Assembly (NCBI GenBank): GCA_020847535.1
Contig: JADLBU010000094.1
Coordinates: 19,689-83,688 of the forward strand
DNA length: 64,000 nt
Direction: 5' to 3'
Source: Phycisphaerales bacterium
GTDB taxonomy: Bacteria; Planctomycetota; Phycisphaerae; Phycisphaerales; UBA1924
The notes beneath the pieces are model-generated. The model saw nothing but the letters and a program-made list of their open reading frames with translations. It searched no databases and was not told the origin of the DNA. This document shows, piece by piece, positions 47,084 to 56,680 of this stretch. The translations under genes and the position numbers were made by a program. Position 1 is the first letter of the stretch, and every line of letters starts with the position of its first letter.

Positions 47084-49113
47084 ACGTGATACAACCCCGC
47101 AATGGGCGCTGCACGCACCCCGCGTGGAGGTTCTCCGCGTTCGCAATCGTCTGCATCGCATGGTCCGCAAGCGCCTCCCAGGCCCCCAGGCTCCAATCCC
47201 AAACCCCCATCCAGCCCGTCCCGACCCCACAAGAGCCCGCCGATCGCCCCGCGGATGCCACACTGATGGACCCGTCGGCAACCGCAGCCGCACGTGCCGG
47301 CGCTGCGCAGCTACTTCTCATCCGCGCGCTCGCCGACCAGGCCGGCCGCACCCCGATCACCCAGGCCCTCAACGGCCCCATCAGCGAGTCATCCCCCGCC
47401 TGGTTCATCCTGGGTGCCATGGAGAAGACCTCCAATCTCCCCGACTGGCTCCTCCCCACCCTCACCGCCGCCCTCGACCGCGCCGATGAACGCGCTGCCC
47501 CACGCATCATCAATGCCATGGCCGGCATCCGCACGCGCGAATCCGCTCGCTCCCTTCTCGCGATCACCGCATCGACCCGCCCTGAAGCCCTCCGCCGCGA
47601 TGCATGGACCGCGCTCGCCCGACTCACCGGCCGCAAGGACCTCGCAGACAACGCCGCCGCCTGGCAAGCCTGGTTGGACGAGTGCGATCTGCTCTCCCAC
47701 CAGGAATGGGCCGACCGGCTGGCCCAGGGTCTGGCGCAACGATCCGATGCCGCCGAGGCCGATCGCCAGCAGGCGATGATCCGCCTCGTCGAGTCGTATC
47801 GCCGCCTCCACGTTGGCCTCCCGCCGGAGCACCGCTCCGAGTTCCTCGCCGGACTCCTCCGCGATGATGTACAGGAGGTCCGCTCACTGGGCTTTGAGCT
47901 GGTCTCCCGTGAACTCTCGGAAAACGCCAGGCTCGGCCCCGAAGTCTCCGCGGCCGCGATCTCGCTCATTACCTCCGCCAAGCCCTCCGTGCGCGAGCGA
48001 GCCGCCCTCCTGATCACCCAGATCAGCCCCGAGAATGCCCAGATCGCCGTCAAGCGGGCGCTCGCCGCCGAGACCGACCCCCGAGCAGCCTCCGCGCTCC
48101 TGCAAGCCGCCGCCCGCTGGCCCGATCCCGACATGTTCCCCACCGCGCTCTCGTGGGTCGCCCCCGACGGCGCGGCGACCGCCTCCGCGGTCGATTACAT
48201 CCGCACGCTCGTTCGCGCCGGCTTCCTCCAATCCGAGGATGAACGCCAGCGAGTCCTCAACGCACTACGACCGCTCCTCCCCGACAAGGCTCCCCCGGGC
48301 GCGTGCGATCTCCTGATCAACCTCGGCGAAGATGACGACATCCGCTCGGTCGCCCAGCTTCTCTCCAGCCCCAACGCCGCCGTGCGGCAGGCCGCCGCGC
48401 AATCGCTCCTGATCGTCCCCGATCACGTCGACGACATCCTGCTCGCCGCTGCACAGGATCCCGAGCTCTTCGAGATCGCCGTCCGCGCTGTCGCGATGTA
48501 CTGGCCCACCGCCGATGGCTTCAAGAGCATCTCCTCCATCCGCGCGCCCTCGCAGGATGCCCGGCGACGCGGACTCCTCAAGGTCGCCCAGATGCTCCCC
48601 TCTCCCGACCTGGTCTCCGTCTCCACCACCGCCGAGCCCGGCCTGCGCGAACCACTCCTCTCCAACCTGGCCTCCATCAACCGCATCCTCTCCGAACGCC
48701 ACAGCACCGCGACCTTCGAGGCCCTCGGAGAAGGCCTCCTGATGCTCGCGCAGATCCGCCTCGAACTCAACAAGCCCGACGGCGCCCTCGCCGCGCTCGA
48801 TGCGATGCCCGAGCTCGCCGTCCTCGAGGGCGAAGCCCCCGTGGATGCTGTCCGCACTGAATCACTCCTCTGCCTCGGACGGCTCAGCGAAGCCGCCAAC
48901 ATCCGTTCCAGCTCCGAGCCATGGATCGCCGCCCTCGCCCGCAGCCTTGACAAGCCCTTCAGCCGCCAGATCGCCGACGAGATCGAGCGCCGATTCGGAA
49001 CGCAACTCTCCCCCGCCGATCAACTCCGCTTCCAGAACCTCCGCCGCCGCCTGCCCCCCACCAACCCCGCAACACCCGAGAATGACGAGGGCTCCCCGAC
49101 CGATCCGCGATGA
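47074..49113 (+). CDS. Exported HEAT-like repeat protein
   Basis: The 679-residue protein has an N-terminal signal (FSAFAIVCIAWSASASQA). It is almost wholly alpha-helical, with repeated helix pairs such as SVRERAALLITQISPENAQI, AVKRALAAETDPRAASALLQ and NAAVRQAAAQSLLIVPDHVD, as in HEAT/PBS-lyase repeats. It is probably a periplasmic scaffold; no catalytic motif is seen. The GTG at 47074 is the furthest usable start; GTG 47086 is an alternative. nfo starts 30 bp after its stop. Confidence 0.8.
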   Translation: MITNVIQPRNGRCTHPAWRFSAFAIVCIAWSASASQAPRLQSQTPIQPVPTPQEPADRPADATLMDPSATAAARAGAAQLLLIRALADQAGRTPITQALNGPISESSPAWFILGAMEKTSNLPDWLLPTLTAALDRADERAAPRIINAMAGIRTRESARSLLAITASTRPEALRRDAWTALARLTGRKDLADNAAAWQAWLDECDLLSHQEWADRLAQGLAQRSDAAEADRQQAMIRLVESYRRLHVGLPPEHRSEFLAGLLRDDVQEVRSLGFELVSRELSENARLGPEVSAAAISLITSAKPSVRERAALLITQISPENAQIAVKRALAAETDPRAASALLQAAARWPDPDMFPTALSWVAPDGAATASAVDYIRTLVRAGFLQSEDERQRVLNALRPLLPDKAPPGACDLLINLGEDDDIRSVAQLLSSPNAAVRQAAAQSLLIVPDHVDDILLAAAQDPELFEIAVRAVAMYWPTADGFKSISSIRAPSQDARRRGLLKVAQMLPSPDLVSVSTTAEPGLREPLLSNLASINRILSERHSTATFEALGEGLLMLAQIRLELNKPDGALAALDAMPELAVLEGEAPVDAVRTESLLCLGRLSEAANIRSSSEPWIAALARSLDKPFSRQIADEIERRFGTQLSPADQLRFQNLRRRLPPTNPATPENDEGSPTDPR

Positions 49114-49143
49114 TCTCCCGCCCCGCTCCGCTACGCTCCGGTC

Positions 49144-50106
49144 GTGTTCGGATCCCACCTCTCGATCGCCGGCTCCATGACCAACGCCCCGCGCGAAGCC
49201 CAGACCCTGGGCCTCGATACGGTGCAGGTCTTCACCAAGAACCAGCAGCAGTGGAAGGCCAAGCCCTTAGAGCAGGCCGCGATCGAAGAGTGGCTCACCG
49301 AGCTCAAGCGCCTCGGCTGGCAGGACCGCACCGCCTCACACGCCTCATACCTCATCAACCTCGCCAGTTGCAACGATGAGCTCTGGGAGAAATCCGTCGC
49401 GCTGATGCGCGAAGAGATCGAGCGTTGCGAGAAGCTCTCAATTCCAATACTCGTTCACCACCCCGGCTCATCCGTCGGCTCCACCCCCCAGCACGGCATG
49501 AACAGGATCGCCGATGCCTACGTCCGCCTCTTCAAGGAAACCGCCGGCTACCGCACCGTCGTCTGCCTCGAAGGCACCGTCGGCGCTGGCTCCACCCTCG
49601 GCGGCAAATTCGAAGAGCTCGCCAAGCTCCGGGAGATGATCTCCGATCGGACTGGACAGCCCGCGCGGGTCGGCTACTGCCTCGACACCTGCCACATGCA
49701 CGCCGCGGGCTACGACTTGAGCACCCGCGCCTCCGCCGAGGCAGTGCTTGCCGAGTTCGATCGCCTCTGCGGACTCAAGCACCTCCGCGCCATGCACATC
49801 AACGACTCCAAAGGCAAGCTTGCCAGCAAGCTCGATCGCCACGAGCACATCGGCGAGGGCTGGGTCGGCGGCGGCGCTTCACCCCACACCGGCCAGGGCA
49901 AGTTCTCCCAGGCCAGGCTCAAGGCCAGCGGCTTCTCAGCCATCGTGAACCATCCCATCATCGCCAAGATCCCCAAGATCCTCGAAACCCCCAAGGGCAA
50001 CGATCCCAACGGTGTCCCGTTCGACACCATCAATCTCAAGCGATTGAAAAGCCTCATCGAAGGATCCGCCAAGGCCCCTTCCCGGCAGCACAGCACAAAG
50101 AAATGA
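49144..50106 (+). CDS. nfo: Endonuclease IV
   Basis: The 320-residue protein opens with FGSHLSIAGSMTNAPREA. It holds the metal-binding motifs LVHHPGSS, CLEGT, GYCLDTCHMHAAGYD, MHINDSKG and DRHEHIGEG. It cleaves DNA at abasic sites with three zinc ions in a TIM barrel. The start is GTG 49144, 30 bp after the preceding stop, so co-transcription is likely. The C-terminus has about 25 extra basic residues. Confidence 0.94.
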   Translation: MFGSHLSIAGSMTNAPREAQTLGLDTVQVFTKNQQQWKAKPLEQAAIEEWLTELKRLGWQDRTASHASYLINLASCNDELWEKSVALMREEIERCEKLSIPILVHHPGSSVGSTPQHGMNRIADAYVRLFKETAGYRTVVCLEGTVGAGSTLGGKFEELAKLREMISDRTGQPARVGYCLDTCHMHAAGYDLSTRASAEAVLAEFDRLCGLKHLRAMHINDSKGKLASKLDRHEHIGEGWVGGGASPHTGQGKFSQARLKASGFSAIVNHPIIAKIPKILETPKGNDPNGVPFDTINLKRLKSLIEGSAKAPSRQHSTKK

Positions 50107-50218
50107 TCCCACAGCCGTGAGCCCCGCACCCCGCCGCCTGCAACGATCTGTGGATCTCCGTCGAGATTCGCTGAACCCGTCCCGCCTTCCACCGTACAAG
50201 ATCCACACCACTTCCGCC

Positions 50219-50257
50219 CTTATCGGCCCTTAGTTCGAAGCGCCGATGGCCGATAAG
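50219..50257. other. 10-bp inverted repeat upstream of the TPR lipoprotein
   Basis: CTTATCGGCC (50219-50228) and GGCCGATAAG (50248-50257) are separated by 19 bp that also contain GCCGAT. The structure lies in the 248-bp gap after nfo, about 100 bp before the next gene. It may be an operator or a weak terminator. Confidence 0.35.
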
Positions 50258-50354
50258 TCGATGTTGAAGTGTTCGGTCTCTCTCAGGGGATTGCACCATC
50301 GCGTCACCACCCCGCCGCCACAGGACCGGGCCTGACGCCGCCGCCGGAGCCATC

Positions 50355-51422
50355 ATGCCTTTGCCGGATCAATCAGACCACCGCCGACACAACCCCCACG
50401 ATCCCCGCCTCCCAGCCCACCGGCTCGCCGGCGCGAGCCTGGCCCTGCTCGCCTGCATCACGCTCACAGGCTGCTGGTCCACAGGCTCTCCCCCCGACGC
50501 GACCACCTCGCCCGAACCCATCGCTGCCCAGCCCAGCGACCACGCCGGCGCGGATGCCATCTACCGCGCCAAGCTCGCCCAGCAGAAAGGCGATCTTGAA
50601 GCCGCCCGCGCTGAGTTCGAGAAAGCGATCGCCGAGAACCCAACGCTCACGATCGCCTACCTCGGCGCCGGCGAGATCGACCGCGAGAAGGGAGACTTTC
50701 GCGGCGCTGAGCGCAACTACGCCAAAGCCGTCGAGCTCGAGCCCGGCAACTTCGATGCCCAGTACGGCCACGGTCTTGCCCTCCAGCTCCTCAGCCGCCT
50801 CAACGAAGCCGTCCGCGCCTACCTCCGGGCCCTGACCATCCGGCCCGACGATCTCAACGCCAACCTCAACCTCGGCACCACCTACCTCCAGATCGGCGAA
50901 CCCGCCCAGGGCCTCAACTACGCCCAGCGCGCTGTCCGCATCGACCCGCGCAACGGCGCTGCCCGCACCAACCTCGGCGCCACCTACGCCTCACTGGGTC
51001 GCCACGCCGAGGCCGTCGTCGAATACCAGCAGGCCTCCGAGCTCACCGAACTCACCCCACCCCTCCTCCTCAACCTCGCCGACAGCCTTGGCAAGATCAA
51101 CCGCTTCGAGGAGATGGTCAACACCCTCCGCCAGGCGATCGAGATCCAGCCCAGCGCCAGCGCCTACGAGCGCCTCGGCTCGGGCCTCTTCCGCCTCCGC
51201 TTCTACGACGATGCCCTGGTCGCCTTCCGCCAGTCCGTCCAGATGGATCCTGCCTTCTACCCCGCCCTCAACGGGGTCGCCGTCTGCCGCCTCAACCAAT
51301 ACCTCTGGAGCAACAGAACCGACCAGGCCGCACGCGAAGAGGCGATCCAGCTCATGCGCCAAAGCCTCCAGATCGATCGCCGCCAGCCCAAGATCGTGGA
51401 CCTGCTCAGCCGCTATCAGTAG
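50355..51422 (+). CDS. TPR lipoprotein
   Basis: The 355-residue protein has a long basic N-terminus and a lipobox (LALLACITLTGC), then about eight TPR units (LEAARAEFEKAIAENPTLTI, FRGAERNYAKAVELEPGNFD, LNEAVRAYLRALTIRPDDLN). It should be a membrane-anchored periplasmic scaffold of the PilF type, but no specific partner is visible. queF follows 122 bp later. Confidence 0.85.
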   Translation: MPLPDQSDHRRHNPHDPRLPAHRLAGASLALLACITLTGCWSTGSPPDATTSPEPIAAQPSDHAGADAIYRAKLAQQKGDLEAARAEFEKAIAENPTLTIAYLGAGEIDREKGDFRGAERNYAKAVELEPGNFDAQYGHGLALQLLSRLNEAVRAYLRALTIRPDDLNANLNLGTTYLQIGEPAQGLNYAQRAVRIDPRNGAARTNLGATYASLGRHAEAVVEYQQASELTELTPPLLLNLADSLGKINRFEEMVNTLRQAIEIQPSASAYERLGSGLFRLRFYDDALVAFRQSVQMDPAFYPALNGVAVCRLNQYLWSNRTDQAAREEAIQLMRQSLQIDRRQPKIVDLLSRYQ

Positions 51423-51544
51423 CGCGGGCGGCCAGCGGTGATCCACCGAAACCGTTGCGGTTTCACCGCTGCAATCTCTTGGCCTTATGTCTTTCCCAAC
51501 TGCCTACCGCCCACTCCCCACTGCCCCTTTTCCTACCCTCCCCC

Positions 51545-51925
51545 ATGCCCAATCCCGCCCTGCTCGAAATCTTCCCCACTCCCACCGACTCCCCCTTCAT
51601 CATCGAGCACATCGCCGATGAGTTCACATCCCAGTGCCCCAAGACCGGCCACCCCGACTTCGGCACGGTGACACTCCGCTTCCAGCCGCGAGCCGGCAAG
51701 GACGGCGGCACCTGCGTTGAACTCAAGAGTCTCAAGCTCTACTACCAGTCGTTCCGCAACGAGGGCATCTTCTACGAAGCCGTCACCAACCGCATCCGCG
51801 ATGACCTGGCCGCGCTCATGAAGCCCACATGGCTCCTCGTCCGCACCGACTGGAAGGGTCGCGGGGGGATCAAGTCCATCGTGCGGGCCGCCAGTGGCGA
51901 TGTGCCGGCCGAATGGCGATCCTGA
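51545..51925 (+). CDS. queF: 7-cyano-7-deazaguanine reductase
   Basis: The 126-residue protein has the short unimodular QueF layout. The nucleophilic Cys lies in FTSQCPKTGHPDFG, followed by CVELKSLKLYYQSFRNEGIFYE. It reduces preQ0 to preQ1 with NADPH in queuosine synthesis. ATG 51545 is right for the family. The upstream frame through a C-rich heptamer-like tract gives a false signal peptide and is rejected. No other que gene is adjacent and no preQ1 riboswitch was recognised. Confidence 0.92.
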   Translation: MPNPALLEIFPTPTDSPFIIEHIADEFTSQCPKTGHPDFGTVTLRFQPRAGKDGGTCVELKSLKLYYQSFRNEGIFYEAVTNRIRDDLAALMKPTWLLVRTDWKGRGGIKSIVRAASGDVPAEWRS

Positions 51926-51948
51926 TCGGCCTCGGAACGGAAAGCAAG

Positions 51949-52461
51949 TCATTCGACCATCCACGCCAGCGGCAGCCCGCGGACCTTCGCCAGATCCGGA
52001 TCGATTTCAAGCAGGAATGCCCGATCGATGTCCTGCGGATCGCGATCCTTGCGGAGTGAGCGGATGATGATTCGGATGAAGGGATACAGCCCCGACGCGA
52101 TCGCGTAGGCCGGTTCTTCCAAATTGTCTTCATCGACAAAGGCTACGCAGCCTCCATTCGTCGCGATCGCGTAGTAGCAGCCAGTCGTATCGATCGCGAT
52201 CGGAATGAAATCGCGTATCGCCCAGCCCGCACTCACGATGTCGGCGATCGCGGGCGTGCCCGCGCTCCTGCTTCGGCCGCAGAGGCACAGCTGGCCCAAC
52301 TCCGCACTGTCGCAGACTTCCAGCCAACGATGCAGGTCGTCGGGTAGATTCGTGCCGGGATCGTGCCGCGGCGCCTTGGAATTCGGTGCTCGCGTCAACC
52401 CGCCGGCGAGATGAGCGGCATCTTGTAACTCTCGCCAGAGCTGCTCGACATCAGTAACCAC
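51949..52461 (-). CDS. SUKH/SMI1-KNR4-like protein
   Basis: The 170-residue protein has LPDDLHRWLEVCDSAELGQL near the N-terminus. FIPIAIDTTGCYYAIATNGG and VAFVDEDN follow. This is the pattern of SMI1/KNR4 (SUKH) domains, many of which are immunity proteins to contact-dependent toxins. No toxin gene is next to it. GGAG precedes GTG 52461. It converges on queF. The third-position GC bias is weaker than in its neighbours. Confidence 0.6.
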   Translation of the reverse strand: MVTDVEQLWRELQDAAHLAGGLTRAPNSKAPRHDPGTNLPDDLHRWLEVCDSAELGQLCLCGRSRSAGTPAIADIVSAGWAIRDFIPIAIDTTGCYYAIATNGGCVAFVDEDNLEEPAYAIASGLYPFIRIIIRSLRKDRDPQDIDRAFLLEIDPDLAKVRGLPLAWMVE

Positions 52462-52482
52462 GAGTGCTCCGATTTGCGGAAG

Positions 52483-53595
52483 CTAATACAACGACACCGT
52501 CGGCAGCACCCGACCTTCCTTCCCATCATGCACCGCAAAGCTCCCACCGTTGATCGATGCCGCCCCGTACGCCCCATCCTTCCGCACCGCGTAGAAGCTG
52601 CAACCGAACCGCGGCTTCCCATCCGGACCCTTGAGCCGCTTCTCCTTTGCGCGGTCCACCATCCGCTTGGCGGCGATGATCGCCGCCTCCTGCGGTGTCT
52701 TCCCCTGCTCCATCAGCATCACCATTGTGTACGCCGACAGATTCACGATCGCGCTCTCTCCGCGGCCCGTGCATCCCGCCGCCCCCACCTCGTTGTCGCA
52801 GTAGTTCCCCGCGCCGATGATCGGTGAATCCCCGACGCGCCCGGGGATCTTCCACGACAGACCGCTGGTCGTCGTGCAGCTTGAGACATCTCCCTTGGCC
52901 GTGACCGCTGAGCAATGGATCGTCCCCGTCAGGTGCTGCACATCGGTGTGATCCACCATCGACAGCTTCCCAGGCCCATCCGCCGTCCACACCCTCCCCA
53001 CCGGCTCATCGCGCTCATCATCGTTGAGCCAGAAGTCATCCCGACCCACATTGGCCTTCCACTTCAGCCACGCCAGGCGTGATGCCTCGGTGAGCAGGTT
53101 TTCCTCCGGGAACCCCATCTGCTTGGCGAACCGCAGCGCTCCATCCCCGACCAGCAAACAGTGATTTGTTCGCCGCAGCACAAGGAGCGCCACTTGCGCT
53201 GGGTTCTTGATGTTCCGGATCGAAGCCACCGCCCCCGACTTGTGCGTTGGCCCGTGCATCACCGATGCATCCAGCTCCACGATCCCCTCTTCGTTCGGCA
53301 GCCCGCCGTATCCCACGCTCTGGTCGTTGGGATCATCCTCGACGATCTTGACACCCTGCACGATGCAGTCCGCAGGGTCATACCCCTGGTTGAGCAGCTC
53401 CATCGCCCGATTGACCGCCGCCAGCCCGTTCCCCGAAGCAATCACGCACACCCCGCGATGCGTATCACCACCCCCCGTCGCTGGCTGCGCAGCGGCCGGC
53501 TGACCAGCACTCACCGAGCGAACGGCTCCGCCTATGGCGGCGAGCGAGGCGGTCGTGACGGCTGCCGAAGTCAAAAAGTCGCGGCGGGTGCTCAT
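52483..53595 (-). CDS. N4-(beta-N-acetylglucosaminyl)-L-asparaginase-like Ntn hydrolase
   Basis: The 370-residue protein has a twin-arginine signal (STRRDFLTSAAVTTASLAA), so it is exported folded by Tat. The Ntn core is LTGTIHCSAVTAKGDVSSCT, where the Thr of GTI should become the nucleophile after self-cleavage. GRVGDSPIIGAGNYCDNE follows, a signature of aspartylglucosaminidase/isoaspartyl peptidase enzymes. The substrate could be glycoasparagine or isoaspartyl dipeptides. It is divergent from mutS. Confidence 0.88.
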   Translation of the reverse strand: MSTRRDFLTSAAVTTASLAAIGGAVRSVSAGQPAAAQPATGGGDTHRGVCVIASGNGLAAVNRAMELLNQGYDPADCIVQGVKIVEDDPNDQSVGYGGLPNEEGIVELDASVMHGPTHKSGAVASIRNIKNPAQVALLVLRRTNHCLLVGDGALRFAKQMGFPEENLLTEASRLAWLKWKANVGRDDFWLNDDERDEPVGRVWTADGPGKLSMVDHTDVQHLTGTIHCSAVTAKGDVSSCTTTSGLSWKIPGRVGDSPIIGAGNYCDNEVGAAGCTGRGESAIVNLSAYTMVMLMEQGKTPQEAAIIAAKRMVDRAKEKRLKGPDGKPRFGCSFYAVRKDGAYGAASINGGSFAVHDGKEGRVLPTVSLY

Positions 53596-53656
53596 GACCG
53601 CCAGTATGTCACCCCCCGCGCCCGCGTGCAAACACCAATTCTCCTATCTTCCCACC

Positions 53657-53691
53657 AGTGCCCAGTGCCCAGTGCCTGATGCCCTGTGCCT
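53657..53691. repeat. Heptamer array before mutS
   Basis: Five heptamers (AGTGCCC, AGTGCCC, AGTGCCT, GATGCCC, TGTGCCT) lie in the divergent region between the asparaginase-like gene and mutS. They have the same unit as at 30702-30729. They are followed by a CT-rich stretch up to the mutS start. Confidence 0.7.
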
Positions 53692-53725
53692 CTCCCCATC
53701 TTCCCCCTCTACTCTCTCTACCCAC

Positions 53726-56632
53726 ATGCCCGACCCCCGCGAAACGCCCGCGATGCAGCAGTACTACCGCTTCAAGCGGCAGCACCCCGGCTGCGTCCTG
53801 CTCTTCCGCATGGGCGATTTCTACGAGACCTTCGATGAAGATGCTATCACCATCTCCCGCGCCCTCGGCCTCACGCTCACCAAGCGCACCGAAGGCCTCC
53901 CCATGGCCGGCGTCCCCTATCACCAGCTCGAAAACTACCTCCGCCGACTGATCCAGCAGGGCTTCCGGGTCGCGGTCGCCGACCAGCTCCAGGATCCCAA
54001 GGAAGCCAAGGGCATCGTCGATCGCGGTGTCACCCGCGTCGTCACACCCGGCACCCTCATCGATGATTCACTCCTCGATGGCGATGCCGCCAACACGCTC
54101 GCAGCGATTGCGTTCCTCGACGCCGGGGATGACTCGCGCGCCGGGCTCGCCTTCGTTGAAGCCTCCACCGGCGACTTCGTCGTCGCCGCCTGCACCGCCG
54201 ATCAGCTCTCCGATGAACTCGCTCGCCGCTCCGTTGGCGAGGTCATCTTCGCCTCCACCGCCGATGGCCGCGCACCCGCCCGCCTCGATCGCGTCCTCCG
54301 CGCCATCCAGCTCATCGGCACCCCAAGGCCCTCCTGGCAGTTCCGCCAGCAGGATGCCCGCGATCTTCTTCTCACGCACTTCGGAGTCACCACGCTTGCC
54401 GGCTTCGGCCTCAATGACGACGACCCCGCGATCGCCGCCGCCGGCGCTGCCCTCTGGTATCTCAAGGAAACCCAAGCCGGCGAAGTCGAGCAAAGCCCCC
54501 ACGAACGCCCTCGCGACAAAGAAGTCGTCGGCTTCGTCGGCCCGCGCGGCTCGGGCATCTCCACCGCCGCGATCGCCAGCCAGGTCGCCTCAGCCGCCGC
54601 GAGCAGCACCTCGCGCGGCGCCCAGGAAGAATCCCGCGCCAAGGCCCGACGGCTCGCCCTCCGGCACCTCCGACCCCCGCGACGTGAAGACTCCACCGGC
54701 CGCTGCATCATCGATGCCGTCAGCCTCCGCTCCCTCGAAGTCGAACGCACCATCCGCGGCAGCGCGCGCCCGCTTCCCACGGCACGCGATGCCGTCGGAG
54801 ATGGCACCCTCGTCGGCCTCTTCCTCGGCCCCGGCTCTCACTGCTGCCGCACCCCGATGGGCAAGCGCCTCCTCCGCGAGTGGATCTGCCAGCCCCTGGG
54901 CGCACTCGATCCCATCCTCGCCCGCCAACGCGCCGTCGCCACTTTCGTCGAGGATCGCCTCCTCTCCGAAAAACTCCGCGCCTCGCTCGACGGTGTCCAG
55001 GATGTCGCCCGCATCTCCGGCAGGATCGCCCTCGGCCGCGCGACGCCCCGCGACCTGGTCGCGCTCGGCCAATCCATCTCCAAGCTCACCGAACTCCTCG
55101 ACCTCACCCTCGGCGTCGCATCGCTCTCCGCGCCGCGCACCGCACTCGAAGAAGCCCGCACGGCGATCTCCCCTGTCGCCGGCCTCATCCTTGCCCGCTG
55201 CATCGACACCCCCCCCACGCACCTCCGCGAGGGTGGCCTCTTCAAGGATGGCATCGATGCCGAGCTCGATGAAGCCCGGCTCCTCCAGACCGATGCCGGC
55301 GCCTGGCTCTCCAAGTACCAGGAAACCCTAATCTCGCGCCACGATCTCCCCGGCCTCAAGGTCGGCTTCAACAAGATCTTCGGCTACTACATCGAACTGC
55401 CCGCGGCCCAGTCCCGCCGCGCTCCCGATGAGCTCTCACGCAAGCAGACCCTCAAGAACGCCGAGCGCTACACCACCCCCGAGCTCCGCGACTTCGAGAA
55501 CAAGGTCACCACCGCCCAGTCCCGCGCGGTCGATCGCGAGAAGCGGCTCTTCGAAGACCTCTGCTCCAAGGCCCTCGATGTCGTCCCCCAGCTCTCAACC
55601 TTCGCAAGCGCCGTCGCACAGCTTGATGCCTTCCAGGGGCTCGCCGAACGCGCTGTCCGCCGCGGCTGGATCCGCCCCGAGGTCGTCGAGGAACCCATCC
55701 TCCGCATCCACGGCGGTCGCCACCCCGTCCTCGAAGAACTCCTGGGCAACAACTTCGTCCCCAACGACATTGAGCTGGGCGCCGGCCAGACCGAAGCCGG
55801 CGCCAGCCCCGCGGGCCTCGCGCTCATCACCGGCCCCAACATGGCCGGCAAGAGCACCTTCATCCGCCAGGTCGCCCTCATCACCCTGCTCGCCCACATC
55901 GGATCCTACATCCCCGCCGACCGCGCCACCATCGGCATCACCGACCGCATCTTCACCCGCATCGGCGCTGACGATGCCCTCCATGCCGGCCAATCCACTT
56001 TCATGGTGGAAATGACCGAGACCGCCAACATCCTCAACCACGTCACACCGAAATCACTCGTCATCCTGGATGAGATCGGCCGCGGAACCAGCACCCTCGA
56101 CGGCCTCTCGCTCGCCTGGTCGATCGCCGAGTTCCTTGCCGGCGGCCCACGCACCCTGTTCGCCACGCACTACCACGAACTCACCGACCTCGAGGATCGC
56201 CTCACCGCTCGCATCAAGAACCTCCACGTCGCCGTCCGCGAGTGGCCCAGCGCCACAGAGCCCGGCCACAACGAGATCATCTTCCTCCACCGCATCCTCC
56301 CCGGCCGCACCGACCAGTCCTACGGCATCCACGTCGCCCGGCTCGCCGGCCTCCCCCGCGATGTCATCGACCGCGCCCGTGAAGTCTTGAGCTCGCTCGC
56401 CGTCCAGCACGGCCCCGCAACCGACGGCTCCCCCAACGGCGCTGCCTCGTCCGCGATCCCGCCCAAAGCCGGCGCCCCCGCCGCGCCCCCCGACGGCCAG
56501 TTCTCCCTCTTCAAGGAATACATCCAGCACCCGGCGATCGACAAGCTCAGAGAGATCAAGATCGAATCGCTCTCCCCCATGCAGGCATTCGACGAGCTCC
56601 GCCGAATCAAGACGCTGACCGAGCAGGCCTGA
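53726..56632 (+). CDS. mutS: DNA mismatch repair protein MutS
   Basis: The 968-residue protein has the mismatch-reading GDFYETF motif near the N-terminus. The connector, core and clamp domains follow. The ATPase has GPNMAGKSTFIRQ (Walker A), VILDEIGRGTSTLDGLS (Walker B) and FATHYHELTDLE. It is longer than E. coli MutS (853), partly from a Ser/Arg-rich insertion at about residues 265-310. ATG 53726 was chosen; longer readings run through the heptamer repeat. Confidence 0.96.
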   Translation: MPDPRETPAMQQYYRFKRQHPGCVLLFRMGDFYETFDEDAITISRALGLTLTKRTEGLPMAGVPYHQLENYLRRLIQQGFRVAVADQLQDPKEAKGIVDRGVTRVVTPGTLIDDSLLDGDAANTLAAIAFLDAGDDSRAGLAFVEASTGDFVVAACTADQLSDELARRSVGEVIFASTADGRAPARLDRVLRAIQLIGTPRPSWQFRQQDARDLLLTHFGVTTLAGFGLNDDDPAIAAAGAALWYLKETQAGEVEQSPHERPRDKEVVGFVGPRGSGISTAAIASQVASAAASSTSRGAQEESRAKARRLALRHLRPPRREDSTGRCIIDAVSLRSLEVERTIRGSARPLPTARDAVGDGTLVGLFLGPGSHCCRTPMGKRLLREWICQPLGALDPILARQRAVATFVEDRLLSEKLRASLDGVQDVARISGRIALGRATPRDLVALGQSISKLTELLDLTLGVASLSAPRTALEEARTAISPVAGLILARCIDTPPTHLREGGLFKDGIDAELDEARLLQTDAGAWLSKYQETLISRHDLPGLKVGFNKIFGYYIELPAAQSRRAPDELSRKQTLKNAERYTTPELRDFENKVTTAQSRAVDREKRLFEDLCSKALDVVPQLSTFASAVAQLDAFQGLAERAVRRGWIRPEVVEEPILRIHGGRHPVLEELLGNNFVPNDIELGAGQTEAGASPAGLALITGPNMAGKSTFIRQVALITLLAHIGSYIPADRATIGITDRIFTRIGADDALHAGQSTFMVEMTETANILNHVTPKSLVILDEIGRGTSTLDGLSLAWSIAEFLAGGPRTLFATHYHELTDLEDRLTARIKNLHVAVREWPSATEPGHNEIIFLHRILPGRTDQSYGIHVARLAGLPRDVIDRAREVLSSLAVQHGPATDGSPNGAASSAIPPKAGAPAAPPDGQFSLFKEYIQHPAIDKLREIKIESLSPMQAFDELRRIKTLTEQA

Positions 56633-56634
56633 CC

Positions 56635-56670
56635 CTACTCAATCTCGTGGCACAGGCATCCTGCCTGTGT
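56635..56670. repeat. Dispersed palindromic repeat, copy 2
   Basis: From 56642 to 56670 the 29 bp match 242-270 exactly. It lies between the convergent mutS and membrane-protein genes and could act as a two-way transcription end, as it folds into a CACAGGCA/TGCCTGTG hairpin. It has no TIRs of the kind seen around copy 1. Confidence 0.7.
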
Positions 56671-56680
56671 ACTACCTCAT

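Noticed and set aside
51455..51544. N-terminal hydrophobic extension on QueF
   Set aside because: It comes from a C-rich heptamer-like tract. QueF is cytoplasmic and the family start fits ATG 51545.
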